A stretch of DNA of 22,303 nt, taken from contig UQVF01000030.1 of assembly GCA_900544365.1 (NCBI GenBank), positions 1 to 22,303 of the forward strand, written 5' to 3'. Origin of the DNA: an uncultured Veillonella sp. (lineage in GTDB: Bacteria; Bacillota; Negativicutes; Veillonellales; Veillonellaceae). Below the pieces are notes generated by a model. The model was given only the letters and a program-made list of their open reading frames with translations. It made no database searches and was not told where the DNA came from. Position numbers and translations under genes: made by a program. Each line of letters opens with the position of its first letter. Position 1 is the stretch's first letter. Shown here in pieces: positions 8,072 to 16,192 of this stretch.

Positions 8072-8643
8072 TTCCTCTAAACCACAGTGTAGAATTTCAA
8101 CATCATCTATGGCTGGATGCTTTAGAATCTGCTAGAACTATTGTGGATATTACTTGTGGCAATGGACATGACACGATATATTTATTGTCACATTGTCATG
8201 AAGATAGTCATGTATATGCTATTGATATACAAGAAGTTGCAATAACAAGGACGAAAGAAAAGCTTTTGAAAGAAATTCCACAAGCTATAAAACAAGTGGA
8301 TTTCATATTGGGTTCACATGATAGTGCACTGGAAACACTTCTTGTATCTACTATCGATTTAATGGTAGGTAATTTAGGGTATTTACCGAATGGAGACCAT
8401 GAGGTTATGACACAGCCTACATCAACGATTACAGCGTTATCAAAGGGATTGGAAAAACTTTCAATAAATGGATTATGTACAATTGTAGCGTATCCTGGAA
8501 CAGAACTTGGTCGCAAAGAAGCAGAAGAGTTAGAAGAATATATAACTTCCATTAATCAAAAAGAATTTCACTGTAGTACGTGGCGACCATTAAATCAAGC
8601 AAATCACCCACCAATTCTATATATTATTCGTCGGAGGAACTAA
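8068..8643 (+). CDS. YtqB-like class I SAM-dependent methyltransferase
   Basis: The 191-residue protein is a compact Rossmann methyltransferase. Motif I is IVDITCGNGHDT (25-36) and NLGYLPNGDHE is the hallmark of the YtqB/rRNA methylase-like family (PF06962, recalled, not searched). It starts with HSVEFQHHLWLDAL, a region that in relatives packs on the SAM site. The substrate is unknown. ATGA overlap with nadK and TAATG overlap with argR place it firmly inside the operon. AAGGAGG precedes the start. Confidence 0.85.
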   Translation: MIPLNHSVEFQHHLWLDALESARTIVDITCGNGHDTIYLLSHCHEDSHVYAIDIQEVAITRTKEKLLKEIPQAIKQVDFILGSHDSALETLLVSTIDLMVGNLGYLPNGDHEVMTQPTSTITALSKGLEKLSINGLCTIVAYPGTELGRKEAEELEEYITSINQKEFHCSTWRPLNQANHPPILYIIRRRN

Positions 8644-9098
8644 TGAAACGTTTTCGTTATAATAAGATAAAAGAAATTATTCAAACTAAGGCTATTGAAA
8701 CACAGGAAGAATTAGCACAAGCTTTGGTAGAAGAAGGGATTACTGTTACACAAGCGACGGTATCACGAGATATTAAAGAATTGATGTTAATTAAAGTTCC
8801 TACTGGGGATGGACGCTATCGTTATGCCTTATCTCCTGAAGAGAATATTATGTTGTCTAGAACTCGCATAAATCGATTATTTCAAGACTCTATTTTACGT
8901 ATTGATCACGTATTAAATCAAGTAGTGTTACATACTTTACCAGGTTCGGCACAATCTGTGGCATTTGCCATTGATCATGCAAAATGGCACGAAGTAATGG
9001 GAACAATTGCAGGTGACGACACCATTCTATTAATTTGCAATTCTGTAGAAAGTGTAGAATTAGTTTTAGAGCGTATTCAAGACTTAATGAGGGATTAA
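8643..9098 (+). CDS. argR: Arginine repressor ArgR/AhrC
   Basis: Transcription factor that controls arginine biosynthesis and catabolism in response to L-arginine, acting as a hexamer. The 151-residue product has an N-terminal winged helix (1-70) with the recognition segment VTQATVSRDIKEL (S41-R42) and a C-terminal oligomerisation and arginine-binding domain with GTIAGDDT (120-127). The open frame extends upstream to 8580, but ATG 8643 is the start: GGAGG lies at 8633-8637 and the protein then begins like its family. argR beside recN is common in Firmicutes and does not imply shared function. Confidence 0.93.
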   Translation: MKRFRYNKIKEIIQTKAIETQEELAQALVEEGITVTQATVSRDIKELMLIKVPTGDGRYRYALSPEENIMLSRTRINRLFQDSILRIDHVLNQVVLHTLPGSAQSVAFAIDHAKWHEVMGTIAGDDTILLICNSVESVELVLERIQDLMRD

Positions 9099-9099
9099 T

Positions 9100-10776
9100 A
9101 TGCTAGTACGCATGGGGATTAAAAATTTTGCCCTCATTGAACATATGCAGTTAGAGTTTGCCAAGGGCATCACAATTTTTACTGGCGAAACAGGTTCTGG
9201 TAAATCTATATTGATGGATGCGTTTTCTATTCTATTAGGAGAAAGAGCTAGTAGTGAGTTTATTCGTCATGAGAAGGAGTCTTTTCTGATTGAGGGTGTT
9301 TTTGATATTACTGGAGATACAGCATTACAAGAACTGCTAAGAAATAAAAATATTTTAGTAGAAGAAGATACTTTAATTTTATCAAGAACTTTTAATCGAA
9401 GTGGTAAATCTCAAATTTTAGCGAATGACCAAGTAATTCCTTTGAAGGCATTACGTGAAATAGGGACTTATCTAGCAGATATTCATGGCCAGTATAATAA
9501 TCAGCAACTTCTGTTACCGGATACACATCATATCTATTTAGATACCTATAATCAGGGTGCTATTAATGCTTATGAAAGTTATGTAACAGCCTATACAGAA
9601 TATGCTAGTGCAAAACGACAATTAGAAACATTGCGTGTAGAGTCGGCACAAAGAATTCGTGAGTTAGACATGTTGAGATTTCAAATTGATGAAATTGAAG
9701 AAGCCCAATTGCAACCAAATGAAGATACAGCGGTATCGGAAGAATTAGAACGATTAGATAATTATGAGCATCTTCAATCAACAATTTCTAATTGTTATGA
9801 TGTCATCTATGGTGGTAGAACTCCCCTTATTGATGGCTTGAATAGTGTTACTAATGAAGTGACGGACCTTGTAAAATATGATAAAGATATGGAAGAAGTA
9901 GCTGAGTTATTGCGTTCTGCCTATTATCAATTAGAAGAAGCTGGACAAGCTTTAGATAGATACCGTGATTCTATTAGCTATGACGAAGAGCGTTATTTTT
10001 ACTTACAAGACAGAGATACACTTATTTACAATTTAAAACGTAAATATGGAGAAACAATTGAAAGTATTTTAGCCTTTGAAGAAACAGCGCAAACTCGACT
10101 GGAGCTACTAGAATCTCATGAAAGTGAAGAATCTCAGCTAGTGGAGCGCGTGGAAACACTAAAAACTCAAGCATTACAAGCGTTACAGACTCTTACACAG
10201 ATTCGTACTGCTCATCATAAAGAGATAACTGATGCTTTACAAAAAAACTTAATTCAATTAGGTATGCCAAAGGCAAAGCTAGAATTTGTAATTGAAGGTA
10301 CTGAAACTTTATCTCCATTAGGTGCTAGCCGCATAGAACTATTATTTTCTGCTAATACAGGAGAGGCTTTATTGCCGTTACATAAAGTTGCTTCTGGCGG
10401 TGAGCTAGCACGTATTGCATTAGCTTTCAAAACAGTATTTAACAAAGCAACGCGTAAAACCTTAGTGTTTGATGAAATTGATGTAGGCATTAGTGGTGAT
10501 ATAGCTTTACAAGTAGCGAAACAAATTCTACAGTTAAGTTCTGATAATCAGGTGTTCTGTATTACACATCTACCACAAACAGCTAGTGTGGCAAAACAAC
10601 ACTATCATTTGCATAAGGTAGAAGAAGAAGGTCGAACAATTTCTAAAGTGACCATACTTTCAGAAGACGCGCATATTACACAAATTGCCCGTATGATGTC
10701 AGGACAATCTTTCTCGGATACAGCCATAGAAACAGCAAAAGAAATGATTCAATACTTTCAACAAGAATCATTCTAG
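9100..10776 (+). CDS. recN: DNA repair protein RecN
   Basis: SMC-like ATPase that acts early in double-strand break repair and binds DNA ends. The 558-residue protein has a Walker A motif GETGSGKS (29-36) in the N-terminal head, followed by QYNNQQLL. A long coiled coil (about 155-370) comes next. The C-terminal head carries the signature ASGGELARIALAF, Walker B LVFDEIDVGISG and CITHLPQTA. Length is normal. The ATG comes one base after the argR stop. RecN is often SOS-induced; no LexA box was noticed directly upstream, so expression is probably from the operon. Confidence 0.95.
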   Translation: MLVRMGIKNFALIEHMQLEFAKGITIFTGETGSGKSILMDAFSILLGERASSEFIRHEKESFLIEGVFDITGDTALQELLRNKNILVEEDTLILSRTFNRSGKSQILANDQVIPLKALREIGTYLADIHGQYNNQQLLLPDTHHIYLDTYNQGAINAYESYVTAYTEYASAKRQLETLRVESAQRIRELDMLRFQIDEIEEAQLQPNEDTAVSEELERLDNYEHLQSTISNCYDVIYGGRTPLIDGLNSVTNEVTDLVKYDKDMEEVAELLRSAYYQLEEAGQALDRYRDSISYDEERYFYLQDRDTLIYNLKRKYGETIESILAFEETAQTRLELLESHESEESQLVERVETLKTQALQALQTLTQIRTAHHKEITDALQKNLIQLGMPKAKLEFVIEGTETLSPLGASRIELLFSANTGEALLPLHKVASGGELARIALAFKTVFNKATRKTLVFDEIDVGISGDIALQVAKQILQLSSDNQVFCITHLPQTASVAKQHYHLHKVEEEGRTISKVTILSEDAHITQIARMMSGQSFSDTAIETAKEMIQYFQQESF

Positions 10777-10784
10777 GAGGAACA

Positions 10785-11579
10785 ATGAAAGTTTTAGTAA
10801 ATGGAGCAGCTGGTAAAATGGGCCGTGAGGTTCTAAAAGCTGTTCATAATGATACAGGGTTAACCTTAGTAGGCGGGGTGGATCCTAGTCACGGAGGAAA
10901 AGATGTTAGTGAATTTATCGGTACTACCACTTTAGATTGTAAAATCTACAGTCAGTTAGAGGAAGGTATTGAAGCCGTACATCCAGATGTGATTGTGGAC
11001 TTTACAACACCAGCTATTATTTTTGAAAATGCAAAACATATGCTATCAAAAGGGATTCATGTTGTAATTGGTACAACTGGTCTTACAGAAGCACAACGTA
11101 ATGAATTAGATGCTATTGGTAGAGCACATGGTGCTAATTGTTTAGTAGCACCTAACTTCTCATTAGGTGCAGTGATGATGATGAAAACGGCTGCAGAACT
11201 AGCTCCGTACTTCCCAGACGTGGAGATTATTGAATTACATCATAATCATAAATACGATGCACCTTCTGGTACAGCTGTATTAACGGCTAAGTTAATTAAT
11301 GATGCAAAACAAACCGCCAATGTAAAAGCTGCTGAAGATTTAACTCGTGAAAGTCTTCCAGGTGCTCGTGGGGCTAAAGTAGATGATGTAACAATTCACA
11401 GTGTCCGTTTACCAGGCTATGTGGCACATCAAGAAGTTATTTTTGGTGGCTATGATGAAACATTGGTGATTCGTCATGATTCATTAAGTCGTTTATCCTT
11501 TATGCCTGGTGTAGTATTAGCTTGTAAAAAAATCAAAGATTTTGCAGGCTTAACTTATGGATTAGAACATTATTTATAA
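10785..11579 (+). CDS. dapB: 4-hydroxy-tetrahydrodipicolinate reductase
   Basis: Reduces the dihydrodipicolinate precursor to tetrahydrodipicolinate in the lysine and meso-diaminopimelate pathway. The 264-residue product has an N-terminal nucleotide-binding motif VNGAAGKMGREV. The catalytic signature is ELHHNHKYDAPSGTA, containing the active-site histidine pair and lysine. Other family segments are VIGTTGL, APNFSLGAVMMM and the final FMPGVVLACKKIKDFAGLTYGLEHYL. GGAGG precedes the start. It is the last gene of the ispA-dapB series; asd and dapA follow from their own promoter. Confidence 0.95.
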   Translation: MKVLVNGAAGKMGREVLKAVHNDTGLTLVGGVDPSHGGKDVSEFIGTTTLDCKIYSQLEEGIEAVHPDVIVDFTTPAIIFENAKHMLSKGIHVVIGTTGLTEAQRNELDAIGRAHGANCLVAPNFSLGAVMMMKTAAELAPYFPDVEIIELHHNHKYDAPSGTAVLTAKLINDAKQTANVKAAEDLTRESLPGARGAKVDDVTIHSVRLPGYVAHQEVIFGGYDETLVIRHDSLSRLSFMPGVVLACKKIKDFAGLTYGLEHYL

Positions 11580-11599
11580 TTCTATATTCTATATAATTC

Positions 11600-11628
11600 T
11601 TGCTAAAGAAAAACTTAAATAGTATAAT
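11600..11628 (+). promoter_or_regulatory. Predicted promoter of asd-dapA
   Basis: TTGCTA (11600-11605) and perfect TATAAT (11623-11628) are separated by 17 bases, 42 bases before the asd start. The leader is too short for a lysine riboswitch and none is seen. Confidence 0.72.
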
Positions 11629-11670
11629 ACATATAACTATACATTAAGATATTAACATTAAGGAGTCACT

Positions 11671-12702
11671 ATGAGAAAACCTCATTTAGCCATATTAGGT
11701 GCTACTGGCGCAGTAGGCCAAGAGTTTATTACATTAATTGAAGAACGTAAATTTCCTTATGAAAGCATAAAATTATTAGCTTCTGCTCGTTCTGCCGGTA
11801 AAGTATTGACAGTAGATGGTAAAGATTATGTGGTAGAAGAAGCAACACCAGAATCTTTTGACGGTGTAGATATTGCTTTATTTGCAGGTGGTTCTATTTC
11901 TAAAACATTGGCTCCAGAAGCTGCTAAACGTGGTGCTATTGTAATCGACAATTCTAGTGCTTTCCGTATGGATCCGGAAGTTCCATTAGTAGTGCCTGAA
12001 GTTAATCCAGAAGATATTGATACACATAAAGGAATTATTGCTAATCCTAACTGTTCTACTATCATTATGGCATTAGGCTTAAAACCACTACATGATTTAT
12101 CCCCTATTAGACGTGTTGTTGTCAGCACATACCAAGCTGTATCTGGGGCTGGTAAAGAAGGCATTGAAGAATTAGATTCTCAAGTATCTCAACATGTGGC
12201 AGGGGAAGAGATGGTAGCTAATTTATTGCCTACAGGCTCTATGGATAAACATTATCCAATTGCTTTTAATCTGATTCCTCAAATTGATGTATTCATGGAA
12301 AATGGATATTCTAAGGAAGAAATGAAAATGGTATTGGAAACACAAAAAATATTCCATGATGATTCCATTGCAGTAGTACCAACCACAGTACGTGTACCAG
12401 TATATCGTTCTCATTCTGAATCTGTACTAGTAAAAACAGAGTCTCCTGTATCTGTAGAAGATTTCAAAGCTGCCTGCGAAAAATTCCCTGGTCTACGTGT
12501 GAAAGATAATCCAGCAGCACAGGAATATCCAATGCCTTTATACACATCGAATCAAAATGACTGTGAAATTGGCCGCATTCGTAAAGACTTATTCAATGAC
12601 CATACGATGAATTTCTGGATTGTAGGAGACCAAATTCGTAAGGGTGCTGCATTAAATGCATTACAAATTGCAGAATACTTAGTGGAACATCAATCATTCT
12701 AA
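11671..12702 (+). CDS. asd: Aspartate-semialdehyde dehydrogenase
   Basis: Reduces beta-aspartyl phosphate to aspartate semialdehyde, the branch point to lysine/diaminopimelate, threonine and methionine. The 343-residue protein has the NADP-binding motif LGATGAVGQEF (9-19), the catalytic cysteine C128 in NPNCSTI, the STYQAVSGAGKEG segment and the VPVYRSHSES region with the catalytic histidine. AAGGAG precedes the ATG. The downstream gene dapA uses its product, so the two form a functional pair. Confidence 0.96.
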   Translation: MRKPHLAILGATGAVGQEFITLIEERKFPYESIKLLASARSAGKVLTVDGKDYVVEEATPESFDGVDIALFAGGSISKTLAPEAAKRGAIVIDNSSAFRMDPEVPLVVPEVNPEDIDTHKGIIANPNCSTIIMALGLKPLHDLSPIRRVVVSTYQAVSGAGKEGIEELDSQVSQHVAGEEMVANLLPTGSMDKHYPIAFNLIPQIDVFMENGYSKEEMKMVLETQKIFHDDSIAVVPTTVRVPVYRSHSESVLVKTESPVSVEDFKAACEKFPGLRVKDNPAAQEYPMPLYTSNQNDCEIGRIRKDLFNDHTMNFWIVGDQIRKGAALNALQIAEYLVEHQSF

Positions 12703-12726
12703 TTATACATTTCAGGGGGTGCTAAG

Positions 12727-13611
12727 ATGACAACATTTGGAAATATCTTAACAGCAATGATCACTCCTTTTACTGACGATGGTCATGTAAATTTTCAAGA
12801 AGCACTGCGTTTAGCTGGACATCTATTAGACAATGGTTCTGATGGGTTAATTGTATGTGGCACTACTGGTGAAGGTCCAAATATTGAAGATCGTGATAAA
12901 CTTGAACTATTTACATTAATCGCTAAAGAGTATGGTCATCGTGCTACTATTATTGCAAACACAGGTAGTAATTCTACTAAAAAGTCTATCGCTTTAACAA
13001 AGGCTGCTAGCCATACTGGTGTTCATGCAGTGATGGCTGTGGTGCCATATTATAATAAGCCGAATCAAGAAGGTTGTTATTTGCACTTTAAGGCTATTGC
13101 AGACAGTACTGATTTACCTGTTATGCTATATAATGTACCTGGACGTACTGGAGGGCATATAGAGCCGAAAACAGTGGCCAGATTGGCAAATGAATGTTCT
13201 AATATTACATCTATTAAAGAAGCTACGGGAGATATCAAAATTATCCAACAGCTTCGTGAATTACTACAGAATAATGATTTTATGATTTATTCTGGTGATG
13301 ATGCATTAACATTAGATGTATTACAAAATGGTGGAGTAGGTGTTATTTCTGTTTCCTCTCATATTGTAGGTAAAGAAATGCAAAAAATGATAACCTTATT
13401 TAAAGAAGGCAAAGTTAAAGAAGCAAGAGCTATTGAACTTTCAATAGTACCTATTCTAAAAGCTATGTTTATTACGACAAATCCGATTCCTGTTAAATAT
13501 GCGATGAAACAATTAGGTTTCAGTACAGGGCCTTTATTATTACCATTGTGTGATCCATCTATAGAAGAAGCGCAGATTATTGATGCAGCTATAGAATCAT
13601 ATAAACAATAA
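12727..13611 (+). CDS. dapA: 4-hydroxy-tetrahydrodipicolinate synthase
   Basis: Condenses pyruvate with aspartate semialdehyde, the first committed step to lysine and diaminopimelate. The 294-residue TIM-barrel protein has the substrate motif GTTGEGPNIED (45-55), the catalytic tyrosine Y135 in LYNVPGRTG, and the Schiff-base lysine K164 in SIKEATGD. AGGGGG lies just upstream. It is cotranscribed with asd and ends at a strong bidirectional hairpin. Confidence 0.96.
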   Translation: MTTFGNILTAMITPFTDDGHVNFQEALRLAGHLLDNGSDGLIVCGTTGEGPNIEDRDKLELFTLIAKEYGHRATIIANTGSNSTKKSIALTKAASHTGVHAVMAVVPYYNKPNQEGCYLHFKAIADSTDLPVMLYNVPGRTGGHIEPKTVARLANECSNITSIKEATGDIKIIQQLRELLQNNDFMIYSGDDALTLDVLQNGGVGVISVSSHIVGKEMQKMITLFKEGKVKEARAIELSIVPILKAMFITTNPIPVKYAMKQLGFSTGPLLLPLCDPSIEEAQIIDAAIESYKQ

Positions 13612-13621
13612 CATTTAAAAT

Positions 13622-13660
13622 AAAAAGATAGTAGTCCTAACAAAGACTACTATCTTTTTT
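13622..13660. terminator. Bidirectional intrinsic terminator between dapA and lexA
   Basis: A perfect 15-base stem, AAAAAGATAGTAGTC (13622-13636) against 13645-13659, encloses an eight-base loop. T-runs are produced on both strands. It serves the convergent ends of dapA (+) and lexA (-). Confidence 0.9.
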
Positions 13661-13669
13661 ATACTAGAT

Positions 13670-14350
13670 TTAAATATGGTCACGAATAAGTCCAATTACT
13701 CGGCCTTCAATTACACAATTACGTGTAATGATAGGTTCAAACTCTTCATTTTCTGGCATTAAGCGAATATGATCAGGCTCTTTATAAAAACGTTTTACTG
13801 TGGCTTCATCATCTATACGAGCTACCACAATATCACCATTATTAGCAGTGGTTTGATTACGTACAATTAGTAAGTCACCTTCGTACATCCCAATGTCTCG
13901 CATGGACTCGCCTCGAACACGTAATAAAAAACATTCTGAGCTGCCTAATAAAGCAGTAGGTAAAACGAACTCATCTTCGCGATTTTCAATAGCGGTTACA
14001 GGAAGACCTGCTTGTACAGTGCCAATTAATGGGACACGACGTAGTCCAGCCTCTAGGAAGTTAAATTCAGGACTTGAAGTAACTTCGTGAGTTTCTTCAT
14101 CCATTTCTAAGGCAGGTATATCAGGCATATTTACAACAGTGATAGATCGATTTTTATTAGCATCACGAGTAATATAACCAAATTTTTCTAAAGTATTTAA
14201 ATGGCTTTGAACAGTAGAAGTGGAGCTCAACCCCATATGATCGCCAATTTCTCGTACACTTGGGCAGCGATAGCGTTGTTGTAAACTTTCAATAATGAAA
14301 TCTAATATTCTCTGTTGTTTGCTATTTATATCAGTTGCTGGACGTCTCAA
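13670..14350 (-). CDS. lexA: SOS repressor LexA
   Basis: Repressor of the SOS regulon that self-cleaves when RecA is activated by single-strand DNA. The 226-residue protein has an N-terminal winged helix (about 8-70, with PSVREIGDHMGLSSTSTVQ) and a C-terminal S24 peptidase domain. The cleavage bond is A114-G115 in TVQAGLP, the nucleophile S149 in GESM, and the general base K186 in ATVKRF. The linker with two acidic stretches is slightly long. The start codon is TTG at 14350, preceded by AGAGG; the nearby ATG is out of frame. It is divergent from the yneA-like gene and has its own consensus promoter. Confidence 0.95.
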   Translation of the reverse strand: MRRPATDINSKQQRILDFIIESLQQRYRCPSVREIGDHMGLSSTSTVQSHLNTLEKFGYITRDANKNRSITVVNMPDIPALEMDEETHEVTSSPEFNFLEAGLRRVPLIGTVQAGLPVTAIENREDEFVLPTALLGSSECFLLRVRGESMRDIGMYEGDLLIVRNQTTANNGDIVVARIDDEATVKRFYKEPDHIRLMPENEEFEPIITRNCVIEGRVIGLIRDHI

Positions 14351-14401
14351 GGGAATAACCTCTCATTCTACAGTACGATGGAACTTAAATTATATAATTC
14401 T

Positions 14402-14430
14402 ATTATAAATTTAATATCGAAAATTGTCAA
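14402..14430 (-). promoter_or_regulatory. lexA promoter, perfect consensus
   Basis: On the minus strand TTGACA (14430-14425) and TATAAT (14407-14402) are separated by exactly 17 bases, both hexamers matching consensus. The -35 overlaps a degenerate LexA box. Confidence 0.8.
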
Positions 14431-14441
14431 ATATGCGTTCT
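14428..14441. promoter_or_regulatory. Probable LexA box at the lexA promoter
   Basis: CAAATATGCGTTCT fits the Gram-positive LexA pattern CGAAC-N4-GTTCG in most positions, with one good half-site (GTTC). It overlaps the lexA -35, as expected for autorepression. It is weaker than the box in the facing promoter. Confidence 0.5.
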
Positions 14442-14453
14442 AAAAAATTACGC

Positions 14454-14483
14454 TTGACCGAACGTTTGTATGTATGTTAGAAT
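14454..14483 (+). promoter_or_regulatory. Promoter of the yneA-like gene with extended -10
   Basis: TTGACC (14454-14459) and TAGAAT (14478-14483) are 18 bases apart. TGT just before the -10 makes it an extended -10 element. A LexA box fills most of the spacer. Confidence 0.7.
14459..14472. promoter_or_regulatory. LexA box in the yneA-like promoter
   Basis: CGAACGTTTGTATG matches the Gram-positive consensus CGAAC-N4-GTTYG at all but one defined position. It lies between -35 and -10, where bound LexA would block RNA polymerase. Confidence 0.75.
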
Positions 14484-14547
14484 ATGAACATAGACAAACA
14501 GATGTGCTATTAATTTTGTTCGATATTATTAGAGAGAGGTATTTATT

Positions 14548-14865
14548 ATGAATAAATTATTTTCTATCTTAGCAATTGTAGCTATGGTATTTGTGGTGAA
14601 TGGAATCATGCATACAAAGACGTTAGAAATGGATATGCAAAATATTAAAACCGTGCAAGTAGATGCTGGAGATACCTTATGGAGTATCTCTCAAAAGGCA
14701 TTAGCTCAAACAGAGGATATAGATATTCGTGAGTATATCGTAGCCATTGAAGAAATTAATCACTTACAACATGGTAAAGCATTACGTGCCGGAGAAACTC
14801 TAATGATTCCCACATTAAAAGAGAAGACTATGTTCGGTTTTATTACAGCATGGGCAAATAATTAA
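14548..14865 (+). CDS. Membrane-anchored LysM protein, YneA-like SOS division inhibitor
   Basis: The 105-residue protein has a single N-terminal transmembrane helix (about 4-22) and a LysM peptidoglycan-binding domain (about 35-88, VQVDAGDTLWSISQKAL to AGETLMIPT). A short tail of about 15 residues follows. This matches the architecture of Bacillus YneA, which halts cell division during the SOS response and lies divergent to lexA exactly as here. The LexA box in its promoter supports the assignment. AGAGAGG (14533-14539) is the ribosome binding site. Homology to YneA itself is inferred from context and layout, so the symbol is withheld. Confidence 0.8.
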   Translation: MNKLFSILAIVAMVFVVNGIMHTKTLEMDMQNIKTVQVDAGDTLWSISQKALAQTEDIDIREYIVAIEEINHLQHGKALRAGETLMIPTLKEKTMFGFITAWANN

Positions 14866-14925
14866 ATTATAGCAATTCTATGTTCGATAAATTATTAAAA
14901 CAAACATATTAAATTATAGAATAAA

Positions 14926-14974
14926 AAGACTGCATACCCTATGTTTTATTCATGGAAATATGCAGTCTTCTTTT
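14926..14974. terminator. Intrinsic terminator between the yneA-like gene and the recombinase gene
   Basis: AAGACTGCATA (14926-14936) pairs perfectly with 14959-14969, and an inner cc..atg/cat..gg stem extends the hairpin. T-rich sequence follows on the plus strand (CTTTT) and a better T-run on the minus strand, so it likely serves both convergent genes. The remaining gap to 15099 is AT-rich and shows no gene. Confidence 0.8.
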
Positions 14975-15099
14975 GTCTTATTTTTGTGTAATTAATAACC
15001 CTTTTTACTTTCTGCACTATATTGTATGTATTACTATGTAGTTAGCCATATAAACACAGTATACATAACGCATTAAAGTTGCAGGTAATTAATATGATA

Positions 15100-16095
15100 C
15101 TATTTACGATTAAATATAGAAGATACAGGATTATCTACAAATTTATTGGCTTCATTAATATAGCGTCGCACCATATTAACACTATGATGTCGAGTTTGTT
15201 TCATAATATTCCTTTCTTCTACGCCATAATGGGCCGCTGTGGTAGCAAAGCCATGACGGAGACTATGAGCGCCATATAATGATGGATCCTCTCCAATAGC
15301 TGACATGTAATATTTTACAATATCAGCGATACTTTTATCACTAATGGCAGTCTTACGTACGCTCATATTTTTTGCAAACCCTCTAAAAATCGGTCCTGTT
15401 GTAATAGGAACATAACGTAACCATGTCTTTACAGCTCTTACAGCACATAAGTTTTCATTATCTATATAAGGTATAGCTACTATAGCACCTTGACCTTCTT
15501 GGTCGGCTTTTGAGCTTGAAACAAAGATTTCTAAACCTTGCGGTAGAAACTTCAAAGATTCTACCGTTAAAGCCGATAATTCGCTACGCCGAAAGGCTCC
15601 CATAAAGCCTAATAATAAAATGGCTTTATCACGTAGCTTTTGTATAGGCGCCATATCTGCTGTGTTCATATACTCCATAATATCCATAAGATCATCAAGT
15701 AGTACAGGCGTTTTACCTTGCTGATAAGTCCCTAATGATCGACGTATACCTCGCATAGCTTGTTTAACAATAGGAGCGCTACAAGGATTGCTTTCAATAC
15801 CAGAAGCATTAAAATTTTCCGATAAAGCGCTAATACGACGTGATATGGTATTTGCTTTAGCATAATCGGCTAAATCATTGATATAATTGACGATTATCTC
15901 TGGTGAGCTTGGAAAATAGGATTCCTGTTTATGTTGACACCAATCGACAAAATCCATCCAATCGGATTCGTAAGCATCTACGGTATTTTCTGCTTTAGAT
16001 AATAAAATACTAGACTTAGCCTTGTCACTAAGCTTAGAGTTGTTCATAATCTCTTTATAACTACGTAAATAGAAGTGTGTGTTAGATTGACTCAT
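15100..16095 (-). CDS. Tyrosine-type site-specific recombinase/integrase
   Basis: The 331-residue protein has an N-terminal SAM-like core-binding domain (about 30-125, with NTVDAYESDWMDFVDWC and ISRRISALSENFNASG) and a C-terminal catalytic domain. All active-site residues can be placed: R169 (GAFRRSEL), K196 (SSSKADQ), H277 and R280 (HSLRHGF), H303 (TRHHSV) and the nucleophile Y312 (RRYI). It looks complete. It belongs to a stand-alone integrase type seen on chromosomes and plasmids, and is not an obvious XerC or XerD. No phage or conjugation genes are nearby. The ATG at 16095 has GAGG upstream. Two perfect palindromes and a strong promoter lie within 125 bases of the start. Target site and function are unknown. 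Confidence 0.9.
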   Translation of the reverse strand: MSQSNTHFYLRSYKEIMNNSKLSDKAKSSILLSKAENTVDAYESDWMDFVDWCQHKQESYFPSSPEIIVNYINDLADYAKANTISRRISALSENFNASGIESNPCSAPIVKQAMRGIRRSLGTYQQGKTPVLLDDLMDIMEYMNTADMAPIQKLRDKAILLLGFMGAFRRSELSALTVESLKFLPQGLEIFVSSSKADQEGQGAIVAIPYIDNENLCAVRAVKTWLRYVPITTGPIFRGFAKNMSVRKTAISDKSIADIVKYYMSAIGEDPSLYGAHSLRHGFATTAAHYGVEERNIMKQTRHHSVNMVRRYINEANKFVDNPVSSIFNRK

Positions 16096-16110
16096 AAGGG
16101 CCTCAAATTT

Positions 16111-16140
16111 GCTATATAGGAGTATTAGTACCTATATAGC
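16111..16140. repeat. Perfect 10-10-10 inverted repeat before the recombinase gene
   Basis: GCTATATAGG (16111-16120) and CCTATATAGC (16131-16140) are exact reverse complements around a ten-base spacer. It sits 16 bases from the recombinase start codon, just upstream of its ribosome binding site. It could be an operator, an RNA hairpin in the leader, or a recombinase binding site. Confidence 0.85.
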
Positions 16141-16155
16141 TATTTTTAACTAAAA

Positions 16156-16192
16156 AATTACTTCCGATAATATATCGTTATCGGAAGTAATT
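16156..16192. repeat. Perfect 15-7-15 palindrome, dif/lox-like or terminator
   Basis: AATTACTTCCGATAA (16156-16170) and its exact reverse complement (16178-16192) flank TATATCG. The minus strand reads the stem followed by T's (16157-16152), as in an intrinsic terminator for transcripts coming from pepD. The size and central spacer also fit a core site for a tyrosine recombinase. The right arm overlaps the -10 of the recombinase promoter. Confidence 0.85.

Noticed and set aside
11580..11670. Lysine riboswitch before asd
   Set aside because: Only about 35 bases of leader follow the predicted promoter, far too short for the aptamer.
14988..15094. Direct repeat GTAATTAATA at 14988-14997 and 15085-15094, considered as attachment sites
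   Set aside because: Ten AT-only-type bases recur by chance in this composition, and nothing mobile lies between them.
15079..15279. Plus-strand 66-codon frame over the 3' end of the recombinase gene
   Set aside because: It is antisense to a clearly coding gene, with no ribosome binding site or motif.
15818..15828. Partial copy of the palindrome arm (TTCCGATAA) inside the recombinase gene
   Set aside because: Nine bases, one arm only, in coding sequence; no second arm or spacer, so probably chance.
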